Position numbers and translations under genes: made by a program. A stretch of DNA of 64,000 nt from Boswellia sacra. Its lineage: Eukaryota > Streptophyta > Magnoliopsida > Sapindales > Burseraceae. This document shows positions 47,248-57,917 of the stretch, piece by piece; positions within the stretch are counted from its first letter, which is position 1; each line of letters opens with the position of its first letter. The DNA is taken from positions 1 through 64,000 of the forward strand of contig SNVD02013143.1 in assembly GCA_013180625.2 (NCBI GenBank), in the 5' to 3' direction. Below the pieces are notes generated by a model. It was given only the letters and a program-made list of their open reading frames with translations, was not told where the DNA came from and did no database searches.

Positions 47248-49080
47248 GTTTTCATATTTCTTTTGATCGATTATTGATTCCCGGAAAATCAGTGACCACA
47301 TGAGGTGTCATGGGTCCAGTACTATTTCAAATTGCATGAGATGTGGAGATGCATGGCTGGTGTCAGAAGGTGAAATGGGGAGTTCCAGTGGTTTTTTTTT
47401 TTTTTTTTTCCTGTTCTCTCTCTTATATTTTTGCTTTGCTACAATCATGCAATTAATCATTTCCTCTTTCAATGCATCAGTCATTGAACAGAAAATTGAT
47501 AAACAATTTGCCATACCAATTAAGAGTTGTGAAAAGTCAGGACTAGTGCATAATTTCCGGTGACTTTTACCTCATTACATCGCTTGTAACATGCTGTGAA
47601 TTTTGTTGATAAGGAAGAAGAGAAAACTGAAGACAAATCAACAATGCAAAATTTTGCCGATGATTATGTTAAGTAATGTTGTTAAAAGTGAGTTAATCCA
47701 GAATTTTAGATAATATAATGCAGCGTAAAACCAGAGAAATTCCATTATTAATGCTTTCTGGACCATTTATTGCTAGAATGTGCCACACGTACAAGTGCGC
47801 TTGTCTTCTTAATTGGTACTTCTGAACATGTAATTGTGCGCTTCATTTCCTTGGTTTTTATGATAACAAAGTCAATTTCAGTATTATTAGTAAGACTTTT
47901 CATTTCTTACTTGATTCAAATACATAAGTTCATATCAATATAATCATTTAATATAGTCTTCCTACTAGAAAAAAAAATAAAAAAACTCCTAATTTCTTGT
48001 GTATATCTCTTCCTTTCAACATGAATAATTGTTTCTACATGTTGATCTTTTTATCAGAAAAAATTGGCTGAATTCCAGAGTTTCATGAGTTGTGTTCGAA
48101 ATTGCCTTCTTTTTTTTTCAACAATAAAACTGCACTTTTAAATTTCCTACACATTTCCCCCACAACCGATATGACATTTACATGTGATCTTTACATCTTT
48201 TAATTTCATTTGATCAAACTGTTTTATATTCAGTTTTTCTTCACCCTAAAATGTTTCACGTTATATGAGAGACTTTATACACCTGTTTGCAAATTACTTT
48301 TTGTCTAATCAATTAATGACCACTAGGTAGGAAGCTTAACATTCCCTGGAGATGGAATTGATAGGATTATTTAGTTTCTTGAACATGATGACTGGGATTG
48401 GAACTCTGGAAGGAAGTTTAAGGCTCCATTTTCATGACGAAAGAAACTGTAGACTTCATACAGTACTCAAAAGAAATTCAAATCCTTTTGGTGGCATATG
48501 TCCATTAGGGACAAGAGTCAGAGCTGATCATGAAGTTAACTCCCAATTGATGAATAGAAAAAAAATGTCCTAACAGGTGAAAATAAATGCTATTGAAAAT
48601 CTGTCACTAAATTCACTGAGCATATATCTATTGATATGCTTTAATTGCTACCCGAAATCCATCACCTACCAAGATTTGACAAGCCTCTCAAGGCCTCTCA
48701 ATATATAATTCATTTCCATTTTTGGTGTATCTAGCCTTTACACTTTCCCTCACTGCAAATTGTAGCTTTATTATCTCCTGATCAATCCTCACACAACCTA
48801 CAGTTGTTCCAGATTAATTTTTTAATGATAGCCATGGAGAGCAGACTATACCAAGAAATCAGAGATTTTATAGATTCAATTATCACAACTAGATATGCAA
48901 TATAGAAATACCGATGTTTAGCTACAAGTAGGTATGTATAAGAGTTACATTACATTATATCACAAGAAAAAACAAAAAAAGAACTCAACAAGAGTTTTAG
49001 GTTTAGATAAGAGATGCTAAAGGGAAACTTAGTCTAAGTTGAATCAAAGAAATTAACCATAAACTTGAAGTGGTGAAGTC

Positions 49081-49630
49081 TCAGGGCTTGACTTGCTGAG
49101 TGTAAACGTAGTCCAAGTGAGCCTCTGCGATTAGTCTTCTCTTGAAGCATTCTTGATCTCCATTCCCATTAGCTTCTGCAAGTACATATATTCCCCAACA
49201 TAAATGACTGAATAAGTTTTTCATTTCCATTTTTTTTCTGAAACTTAATTATTATAGTATTGAAGTTAATAATAGGTAAAATAGGTAATCGAAACATACA
49301 TACATTTACTCATTGTCCTCCATCCTTTCGGAAAAAAACTTCCTCACTAATTTCCTTGACATTCAACTTCTCACTACAAGAAAAATGATCATATTTGGCG
49401 GTCTTAAAAGCGCCACCAATGGCACCGCCAAATATAGTCAATTTGACTATATTTGGCGGTCGGTCAAAGTGACAAATATGCATCTGACTATACTTGACGT
49501 TTTTTGACCGCCAAATATAGTAGGTTTAAAAATTAAAAAAAAATATACTTGGCGGTTTTTGGCCGCCAAGTATAATAATTCCAAAAATTAAAAAAAAATA
49601 CTTGACAGTTTTTAAAAAGCCAAGTATTTG

Positions 49631-49688
<58 letters not shown>

Positions 49689-52600
49689 ATTTGGATTGAT
49701 CTAATTATAACCTAAAAAGGGTCAAGTTCGGTCTTTCTTAATCAAAACAAAGTCGACTTGGAATCTGATATTAAAACAAAATAGCTACAACATACAGACA
49801 AGATAGGATAAGAAATGTTGAATTGCAACCATTTAATCCTTGAGAAAAGAATGAGCAGATCAAGTTAGAGGATTATGAACAGATCAGTCATGTTCTTCAA
49901 GAGCGATGGATTTCGAATGACAAATGCCTTCCATTCTTCTTTGTTGATTCTACCATCCCCATCAGCATCAGCATCAGTAAATGTCTAAAGAATTGGCAAA
50001 AGATACAATGAGTATTAGATTGCCCTAGAAAATTACTCAAATTAAGTAGAAGCAAAGAAGTTAAACAACTGACTGACTTTGTCGATGATCGATTCAAGAA
50101 GGTCATCTGACAATTTTATTTCCGATTCCATCAAAATGGCAATAACCATTTGCTTAACCTGAGTATATCCAAAGAACAATTAGCTATAAAGTCAACAAAA
50201 GCCCCGAAGGATCACTAATTGAAAGTTCTGGCAAAATTAACTTTTGGCAACAAATACAAATCAGTAAACTTACTTCCTCTCGCTCAATGAACCTTGTTTG
50301 TCTCAGATCATATAGCCTAAATGCAACTGCAAAAAAATAATTAAAAAGAACAAAATTAATTTTTTTTGTGAACTAATTCTTGGTTTTATGTCATTCCAAA
50401 AAAATTTATCTTCGACTCTTCCAATCAATTTTGTCTTCCATCGGGGCATAGGGATGGAAGACATTGAGTGCATGAACAAATTCCTCAAATTCAATGACAC
50501 CATTTTTCTTTTCATCAAAAAGATCAAAAACCTACAAAAAAATAAAAATAAAAATGCAATGGTTGGACACAGCAGTAATGTATAAATTGAAGATAAACTT
50601 CTATGAGCAAGACTAGAACTTCTACTTCTCAAGCAAGAATATGTGAAACTCAATGATGGACCATCAATCTTTTGAAACTTATTATTGATATCATAATACC
50701 ACTTTCAACCGCAGACTGAACAAATCCATAGACGAATTAGGCAAGACCATAGGAAAAAAAACCTTCATAGTAATGTTGACAGAGTCCACGACATGGACAC
50801 CAATGTTTTCGGATGAGAATTTGCACTCACCATCTTTTGCAGTGTATGGATATGCCTTCTCAGTATCAAAGCCACCATTGTACTTTATGTACTCAAAATT
50901 AAGCTTGAGATGGCAACCCACCACTACAACCAAAATTATTAAAAGCTTGGGCACAGTCCACAAGCTGCTGTTCTGACAAAGAGATTATGTCAAAGCCAAT
51001 AGCAATCTAAAACTAACATATAAAATCACAACATGCATAGGTGAAATAGCTCATGTGCATGGCCAGTATAATGAAGGAATAATGTCAATTTCATAATACT
51101 TGATAAAGTCATAACTCAAAAACAACTGAAAATCATGTATTTAATAAAAGAAATGATCAATTTGCAGTATACAGTGATGGTTAAACATCTAGTTTATCAA
51201 ATATGCAGCAATCAAGGTAAATGCTATCACTTGCAAAGTTAATGTTGACCCAAAGTCATGTGAATTACAATGATATCAAATATGCATATTTACCAATCCT
51301 TATTATAAACCACCATGCAAAGTAAGCACCATTAGATTAAAAAAAAAAAAACTCATGTATTCATGATGACTTAAATTATGTAATACCGAAATTAGTTCTC
51401 ATGACAAAATGCGTATGAGTTCAATTATTCAAGGGCAATGTACCTATATGCAAATTGACATACACATAATTTATGAAGCAAAATCATGCGAATCACTATT
51501 AGATCATGCACAAGTTCAGACCATCAACATCTCATGCACAATGTCATTAATCCATATTCCTCAAGCAATATTTCATTCACAGTTTCTAAAAACCATAAAA
51601 AATTCATCGATACAAAAAATTTACTCAATTTGACCTCAACTGTAATTATTCAAAATCAAAGGCTTCATTCAAATTCAGTCTTAAAACTCATGCACAGAAA
51701 TCACTAGACAAACTTTAATCACAACATTCATACAAACTCAGTCATCACAAAATCATATAACATCCAAACACTCCCAAATATTCCATTCTGTCTCCCAAAC
51801 TCCATATTGCAACTCCACCTATTATGATGGCCACAACACTTCAATCATCATCCATAATATCTCATATATAAGCTGCAAATAATGTGACTTAAAAGTGAAG
51901 TGTCAATTTCATAATTGTAAATCTCTTACCTGATTTCCACGTAAAAGAAAGAAAACAAGCAAAATTTTGTCAGAACTCCCCTCTTAGCTTCTTCTTCCAT
52001 CAAAGACATCTGTCGGCGAGCTTGCCTTTTCTGTTTGCTGCCAGTGGACTTACTTGGTGAGCCAGACTGGTTACTAATGAGGAAAATAGACTAACCCTAT
52101 GTAACTAGAACTGACGAAATATCTACGAGCAAATTATTTCTGCAAAAACAAGCAAAATTCAGACCTCAAGACCAGCTACAAACAACTTAAAAAAAAATCT
52201 ATATAATGATATATTAGAGGAAAAGAGAAAGAGCAATTGGAGCATCAGAAACTCGATAAGAATCCACCGTCAACCCAACCAACCACAACCCAGGAAAAAC
52301 AGTCTTCAGCAAACAAAAATAAAAAGTAAAAATCAGATTATCAATCAACAAAACAAAACGAAAAAAAAAAGATTTCTTTTTTCCTACCTCAAGCTGTTTC
52401 TGGACATTTTTTGGCCGCTTCCTCGACCGACGAGCCGGCCTCGACCCCGTCATCACAAAGATATCTTCTTCAATCTCTTCTCTCGACAAAGTTATCATAA
52501 ACTTGCTCTTCTCCAGCTTCTCAAAATAATAACTAAACTAAAATTGAGAGCAACTGATTTTTTTTCTTTTTCAAAAAAGAGATTTGTCCCTGAAAAATTA

Positions 52601-54646
52601 TTAGCAAAAAATAGATTGATACTGTAAATCAAATTATTTACAATGACATACTCCAACGTGACTCTGATACAGCATCATGCAAACCAAAATAACAAAATGA
52701 AGAGTGTAATAAGTCAAATTGAAAATCACCTCTTGAAATTGGTCCCTGAAAAATTATTAGCAAAAAATAGATTGATACTGTAAATCAAATTATTTGCAAT
52801 GACATACTCCAACGTGACTCTGATGCAGCATCATGCAAACCAAAATAACAAAATGAAGAGTGTAACAAGTCAAATTGAAAATCACCTCTTGAAATTGGAT
52901 CTTGGTAGGCCTTAATGGAATTGGATCCTGAAATTACATTATGTGGCAGGGAAAGCGTCTTCCCCCTTTTGTCGTCAAATGAAACCGATGCTTGCATCGA
53001 TGGGCATCACGGCAACCTTAGCACCTTGTTTTTCATGGAAGTGGGGCACACAATTTGGGGATAACAAACCTAGTCATTACACCCGTCCACACTTATCAGG
53101 ATAAGCCCTTCCATGCCATACATAAATTAAACAGCAGACCGACAAAACACAATCAAAAATTGATAGAATAGAGCTCAAATTTTGAAGTCAAATGGCAGTA
53201 GAAACCACTTCAATGTTCGATCTAGGCTCCAGAATATGCAATCAAATAGCTTCAGTCTTCTCCAAACCCACCAGCCCATACCCACCATCGTTAGACCTAA
53301 TAGTGGCAGAGCTGACCACCATAGCCAGCCAAAACAGTCGCGTCTTCCTCTACGTTGTGGATCGGGAGGGCCTGATGTTGAAAACACTTTGCATGCGTTT
53401 AGCCCCCTTGGGTCTTTCTGCCCACTTTGTTTTCAACATGACGACCCCTCCAATCTCGAATTCCAATCTCCTTATCGCATCCGCTGGGCCCGGAACATTC
53501 TCCACGGTGGAGGCCTTATACTCTCTGGCACGGTCGTATGGTGGCAGAGTGTTGCTTCTCACAGCTCAGCCCGAGAGTGGATCGTGTGTGAAGCCTGCTA
53601 GCTTCACTCGGAATGTTTGGGAGAGAGAGAGGTCGTGAAAGGGTGGAGGCGTGATGGAGCAAACCAACGGCAGTGAAAGGGCTAAGCTCAAGAGAATAGA
53701 AAGTGATTTTAGGGTTAAGAGAATTTAGGTTAATGGCAAATGGGTTTCATGAGGTGTAAAACACGTGTATGTTTAAAATTTTATTAACCAATAAAAATGT
53801 ATCATGTGAGATATTTTAAATATATATATATTTTTTTTGGCTTTTTTCATTTTTGTAAGTATTAATTGTTTTTATTTAAATTCTAAAATAAATTATAATA
53901 ATTTTTACTTAAACACAAATGTTATATTATTTCAACATAAGATTTTATTCAAGATTTTTAATTTCTTAATTTATTTATTTCATACAATTTCTATATTTAA
54001 AAATTTACTTCTTATTAATTTGATTTTAAAAATTTATTATTTAATTTATACAAAAATATTATCTTTTATTTAAAAATTTTTAAAAATGAATTTTAATTAA
54101 ATATTAAAACATAAAATTGTATTATTTAATTATTATTTTGAGATTTTTAACTTCTTTTTATTGAAATTTAAAATATTATATTCATAATGCTTAAAAGAGA
54201 AGATGAAAAATAGAGGGAAATAGGAAATATTACATATTCACATACTTGTAACATTTTTATAAAAATATGATAAATATTCGATTGAATAAAGACAAAAGTA
54301 ACAAATAAGATGAATAGACATGTTTGACTTTCAGAACAATGTTATATTTCTCACTTTTTTTAAAAAATGCCAAATAAAAAAATTACAAAGTGATAAATAT
54401 GTAAAAAATTCTTGTAGATCTGTTCTTGTGCTGAAAAAAAAAAGAAAAAAGAAAAGCAAAATAACCCAAGTTGGTTGCTAAAGCTAAACAACTGAAAGAA
54501 GAATGAGTAATGAATACTGGAAAATTAAGAAGATATGGCAGTTTGATTACCTAACCTTGTTTGTTGACTATGAATCGGTTAGATATGCTTGTGGAGAAAA
54601 TGAGAAGGATGAGGAGAAGAGCACTATATTGAAAGTGTAGCTTCAT
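49081..54646 (-). CDS. PSK: Phytosulfokine precursor with variant core peptide YVYTQ
   Basis: Phytosulfokines are secreted, tyrosine-sulfated pentapeptides that signal through PSKR receptor kinases in growth and defence. Two exons on the - strand (54646-54556 and 49175-49081) join in frame through a GT donor (CAAACAAG|GTTAGG) and an AG acceptor (TACTTGCAG|AAGC). They encode 61 residues. Exon 1 is a signal peptide ([20 protein letters not shown], residues 1-20). Exon 2 carries the family block [19 protein letters not shown] followed by QVKP and the stop. The spaced Cys-x-x-Arg/Lys-Arg and the HLD before the peptide fit the family. The Asp before the first Tyr is the usual sulfation context. 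The core has Val for the usual Ile (codon GTT). The protein is shorter than most PSK precursors (about 75-90 residues), mainly in the acidic middle. The 5.4-kb intron holds a gene-fragment-rich transposon. Splicing is predicted, not observed. Confidence 0.87.
49633..49686. repeat. (AT)n microsatellite
   Basis: Uninterrupted AT dinucleotides over about 54 bp within the CACTA element. Confidence 0.95.
49865..50531 (-). pseudogene. 3' half of a calcineurin B-like (CBL) calcium sensor gene
   Basis: CBL proteins are EF-hand calcium sensors that activate CIPK kinases. Four - strand exons are readable: 50531-50423 ([18 protein letters not shown]), 50326-50274 ([17 protein letters not shown]), 50158-50078 ([19 protein letters not shown]) and 49984-49865 ([18 protein letters not shown]). 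Exon lengths and phases match CBL genes, and the last EF-hand loop keeps its calcium ligands. The donor after the first exon is GG instead of GT. The usual C-terminal end after LLKNMT is replaced by unrelated residues and a stop. The 5' exons with the first EF hand are absent. It is therefore a captured, non-functional gene fragment, although introns survived, so capture was at the DNA level. Confidence 0.9.
50700..50985 (-). pseudogene. Aleurain-like papain-family cysteine protease fragment
   Basis: On the - strand, [19 protein letters not shown] leads into [11 protein letters not shown] 4-bp insertion near 50897-50903 shifts the frame, and [20 protein letters not shown] and [11 protein letters not shown] follow in the new frame. 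This is the part of a vacuolar aleurain-type protease just after its catalytic Cys. The catalytic Cys and His regions are absent. It directly adjoins the CBL fragment in the same orientation with no shared gene context, as expected for captured pieces. Confidence 0.88.
51000..51960. other. Unassigned interior of the CACTA element
   Basis: AT-rich, with no gene recognised. Several open frames are short and compositionally biased. Confidence 0.5.
51960..52090 (-). pseudogene. Possible terminal exon, Lys/Arg-rich, unidentified
   Basis: After an acceptor-like CAG, the - strand reads [20 protein letters not shown] then [10 protein letters not shown] and stays open for about 45 codons. It lies downstream of the DUF1639 fragment in the same orientation and may be its last exon. 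I cannot confirm the family from this short piece. Confidence 0.35.
52205..52545 (-). pseudogene. DUF1639 protein C-terminal exons (captured fragment)
   Basis: Read on the - strand, an exon ending at 52388 encodes [20 protein letters not shown] followed by [14 protein letters not shown], with a GT donor. After a short intron, [20 protein letters not shown] begins near 52306. This IFVMTG / [15 protein letters not shown] / FPGLWL block is the conserved core of plant DUF1639 proteins, whose function is unknown. The N-terminal part is missing. Confidence 0.82.
52587..52898. repeat. 156-bp tandem duplication
   Basis: TCCCTGAAAAATTATTAGC begins at 52587 and again at 52743. The two 156-bp units are nearly identical through CACCTCTTGAAATTGG. 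It lies within the CACTA cargo region. Confidence 0.92.
53192..53638 (+). pseudogene. Truncated SIS-domain (sugar isomerase-like) protein
   Basis: A single open frame of 148 codons begins [20 protein letters not shown] and matches the plant SIS-domain proteins related to 6-phospho-3-hexuloisomerase ([55 protein letters not shown]). The glycine-rich sugar-phosphate loop, usually YGVGREG, reads YVVDREG, so two glycines are lost. The sequence departs from the family after GSCVKPAS and stops early, against a usual length of about 200. It lies on the strand opposite to the PSK gene and the other captured fragments. Function is unlikely. Confidence 0.82.
53645..54550. other. AT-rich right part of the CACTA element and PSK intron start
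   Basis: No gene is recognised. The stretch 53750-54400 is extremely AT-rich. The candidate CACTA right terminus lies near 54409-54417. Confidence 0.5.
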
Positions 54647-55337
54647 GGTAGATACCTTCTCAACACACACGGTAAACACAGACAACAGAAGACAAAGAGA
54701 GAGAGAGAGAGAGATTAAAGAATTTGAAGTGTATAAAAGTTGGCCTGGGTTTTGGAAGGAGGAGGAGAATCTTGATATGAATACATGCAAAGAAAAGAGC
54801 CGCACAATTAGTCACATGAATGAGGCTTCCAATAAGGCAGCGATAATGCCTCATATTGTGGACCAAGACCAACACAATCTTCTTATAGTGTGTGTGGACC
54901 AACAACATCTTATTCCAGATCACGTACCAGAATTCTGTACTCACCTTGTCTTTCTTTCAAAATTATGATTGGTCGTCATTGAAAACAATTAAGAAAGAAT
55001 AAAAATAAATCTTAACCATTCACATGCATTCAGGTGCTAATTTATATCATAATTCCTTGTCCTTCTAATAATAACACACTACATGATTGTATGACAACAC
55101 ACCACTCACTGTTTGAGGTGAGGAGAGATACGTTAAAAGGGCTTTGTTACTGCTTTAGTCACGGTCTGCCATGGTCATGGTGGTCCTAGCAAGTCCAAAC
55201 AGCATCAAAAATCAATGTAATAGTGGTTGACAGTGTCGTCAAGTCAACCTTTTGGACATGCTCAGACATGCAGCTGTTGCATCCCCCTTCTCACATGTTT
55301 TCAATCATGCACCTTTAACATAAAACTCAGTCACACG
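54647..55337 (-). promoter_or_regulatory. PSK 5' UTR and upstream region
   Basis: On the - strand the leader has a CT-dinucleotide run (about 54697-54715). The rest of this roughly 700-bp gap between the PSK start and the next CACTA end has no other gene. A TATA box was not confidently assigned. Confidence 0.4.
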
Positions 55338-55720
55338 CACTACAAAAAAAGTGATGTATAGTGACTGCAAAATTAGTCCCTATAAATGAAAAATCTGTTC
55401 CTAAATTAATTTTGTGACAAAATAAATGTCACAAAGAATTAGTCACTTTTGCCCCTCTCACAATAGGTTATACTGACTATTATTTGACTATTACAAGCAC
55501 AAAGTGACTATTATTCATTTGTCACTATATTTGTCTCTAAAGCAATGTTTTAGCGACTATTATGAATTAACAGTAAGTTGGGACAAAATAAAATCTGTCC
55601 TTGCATATACATTTTATGACTATTTAATTTTGTCACTAGCAAATATTTGTCACTTTTAGTTGTGTCGTAATGGATACAATTATTAATAATATTTTTGTCA
55701 CCAACTATACTTAAGTGATT
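55338..55720. mobile_element. CACTA-type transposon end with subterminal repeats
   Basis: The terminus CACTACAAAAAAAGTGATG is followed by many copies of GTGACTATTAT / TTTGTCAC / GGACAAA motifs in both orientations over about 380 bp, the usual CACTA subterminal array. No matching right terminus was found before 63220, so the remaining extent is unknown. Confidence 0.7.
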
Positions 55721-56611
55721 GATTTTCGAGTCCTCAAATCAAAAGACAACAATTTTTGTATCACAATAATTGATATTTATTGCTAGCTCATTCTAGGTAA
55801 CAAAGCAAGAACATTTTTATTATTCAATTTCTACTAATAAAAATATCATATATTCAAAACTATACATCATAAAAAAATAATAATAATAAAGTTGTATATA
55901 ATGTCAAACAAATGAGCATGACTCTTAAGCATTACATCATTTTTGTTTTTGAATCCTCTTGAAGATGTTTTTATGCACTTGTTAGAGCAGATCTTTGTAA
56001 TTGCTTCTCCTTATACATCATAAGCCACAGAGATCGCTCTAACTGATGATGAATTAATCCCAATACTGGAACCAAAAGTGTGAATAAAATCTACCTCTTA
56101 GTGCTTAACTTTAGTTGATGGTCCATAAACCTGTATATAATATAGATAATGAGTAAGAACTAATAGTTTACAAGTTAAAATAAGATATTATAAATGTATC
56201 AATATTTCAAAAAACATAAAAATTGCAACTTGTTATAAACTAAAATAATGTTCAAATAAAAAACTCGCTATAATGAAAGCAAATACAAAAATTAAAATTT
56301 TTAAAATTCAACAATTAATTACAATTTTTTTTAAGACTTTCCCCAATTTTCCTCCACTTAGATATATAGCCAAACTATTGTGGACTATCCACATATCTCA
56401 TATCATCGACAATCAATTCCATAATACAATAACATAGCTTAGTTTAATTTAATAATTAAATTTCTAAAAGACCTAATTTCGTGACAACCAACTTAAAATT
56501 TAACATAGCTTTCTTAAATTTCTGAGAAAGCTAAATTTATATTTCTTAGCAACCAACTTAGTTCTCTAATTAAATAAACAGTTGCGGCACCAATGAACAA
56601 AGGAAAGAAAA
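55721..56611. other. AT-rich DNA, possibly CACTA interior
   Basis: No gene is recognised. It may be the non-coding interior of the element starting at 55338. Confidence 0.4.
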
Positions 56612-57917
56612 AAGGGAAAATTGAAAAAATAGTCCAAATTAAGGGGCCTCATGAAACATAAGCCACTCGTATAAAATTTTGATGCAGTAGACATGTTTTT
56701 CTCATAAATTATCCCATCACCCTTCTCCATTAACCCTCAAGAATGCAAGAAAACAAAAACAAAAAAAAAAAAACAAAAACAAAAAACGCAGCAACAATAA
56801 AACATAGAAAAAAAATTTCATCTTCTTCTCTCTTCTTCACTTTTTCTCTCTCTGCAATTCCAATATCTCTCTCATCTTCTTCTCTCTTCTTCTCATATTT
56901 TTCTGCACTTTCTTCTCTTATTCAAAACTAGCATTATCCAACAAAAATCTTGAACTGTAATCAAATCACTATCCCACTTTGATTTCTTCCCACATTTGTC
57001 CACTTAATTAATTCAATCACTTTCGTGTTGTCAGATTTTATGCCATCAAGTGTTGGATTTCATACCATCAAACATATCGAGTGTCAATTCATGCCATCGA
57101 GTGTCGATTTCATTTTGTCGAATGTCAGATTCTATGCCGTTGAGTGTCGGATTTCATGCTTTCGAATGTCAGATTTCATGTTGTCAAGTGTAGGATTCCG
57201 TCGAGTGTCAGATTTTATACTATTGAGCGTTAGATTTCATATCATCGAGTGTCAGCTTTCATGCCTTCGAGTGTCAGATTTCATATTGTCAAGTGTCGAA
57301 TTCCGTTAAGTATCGGATTTTATATTGTTGAGTGTTAGATTCCATACCGTCGAGTGTCGGCTTTCATACTGTTGAGTGTTGGATTTCATGCTGTTGAGTG
57401 TTAGATTTCATGCTATCGGATTCCCAAACTGTTATTTGTTTCTCTCTTGCCTTCTTTCTTCTCGTTTTAAAACTCGAGTTGATGAATATATTTGACGATG
57501 AATAAGAGGGAGAAAATGCAGGAAAATATAGGAAGAAGAGAGAAGAAGAAGAGAGAGATATTGGAATTACAGAAAGAGAAAGGATGAAGAAGAGAGAAGC
57601 AGATGAGAGAGAAAATGCGAGAAAATATAGGAAGAAGGGTGGTTAGGTAATTCATGAGAAAAAAGGTCTATTGCATCAAAATTTTATGTGAGTGGCTTAT
57701 TTTTCAATGAGGTCCCTTAATTTAGACTATTTTTTCAATTTTTCCAAGAAAAAATGCAGAAGAGAGAAGCAGATGAGAAAGAAAATGCGAGAAAATATAG
57801 GAAGAAGGGTAATGAGGTAATTTATGATAAAAAAAGTTTATTGCACAAAATTTTATAGAAGTGGCTTATTTTTCAATGAGGTCCCTTAATTTGGACTACT
57901 TTTTTAATTTTCCCAAG
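56612..57917. mobile_element. Foldback-like element: inverted arms around a minisatellite loop
   Basis: The left arm (about 56612-56930; AAAATAGTCCAAATTAAGGGG, then TCTTCTTC-rich sequence) reappears as its reverse complement at about 57480-57747 (CCCTTAATTTAGACTATTTT). Most of the outer ~160 bp of the right arm is repeated again at 57748-57917. The arms can form a hairpin of roughly 250-300 bp with imperfect pairing. No target-site duplication or transposase is clear. Confidence 0.75.
57025..57425. repeat. Minisatellite, ~24-bp unit, about 16 copies
   Basis: Degenerate units of the type GAGTGTCRGATTTCATGCYRTC run from 57025 to 57425. The 24-bp (eight-codon) period creates an artificial open frame with a repeated DFMPSSVG-like pattern, which is not a gene. 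It occupies the loop of the inverted-repeat structure. Confidence 0.9.

Larger units (their letters stand above)
44807..49080. other. Gene-free DNA with small duplications, then PSK 3' UTR
   Basis: AT-rich sequence with two local duplications listed separately. A transposon-like start (GGGTGCATTTGGTAGTCCGC) lies at about 46207 with no visible partner end. The last few hundred bases (about 48900-49080) are probably the 3' UTR of the - strand PSK gene. An open frame at 48352-48573 has no recognisable domain. Confidence 0.5.
49372..54417. mobile_element. CACTA-type transposon carrying four host-gene fragments (Pack-CACTA)
   Basis: The left end CACTACAAGAAAAATG is a classic CACTA terminus. It is followed by subterminal repeats in both orientations (ATATTTGGCGGT and CCGCCAAATATAG, 49395-49575). 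The proposed right end is TTCTTGTAG at 54409-54417, the inverse of CTACAAGAA with the final TG apparently lost. TCT precedes the left end (49369-49371) and recurs at 54419-54421, consistent with a 3-bp duplication. This would place the element almost exactly filling the PSK intron. Inside are partial copies of CBL, aleurain, DUF1639 and SIS-domain genes, and no transposase. The left end is secure. The right end is tentative because typical subterminal repeats are not seen near it. Confidence 0.6.

Noticed and set aside
47300..47563. Open frames around the poly-T run
   Set aside because: Driven by the homopolymer; no family resemblance.
52785..52997. 70-codon frame starting [13 protein letters not shown]
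   Set aside because: Part lies in the 156-bp duplication and no domain is seen. It could be a leftover exon of a captured gene, but this could not be supported.
57025..57309. Repetitive open frame (DFMPSSVG-like units)
   Set aside because: The 24-bp minisatellite keeps frame by its period alone. Unit sequence drifts without codon constraint.
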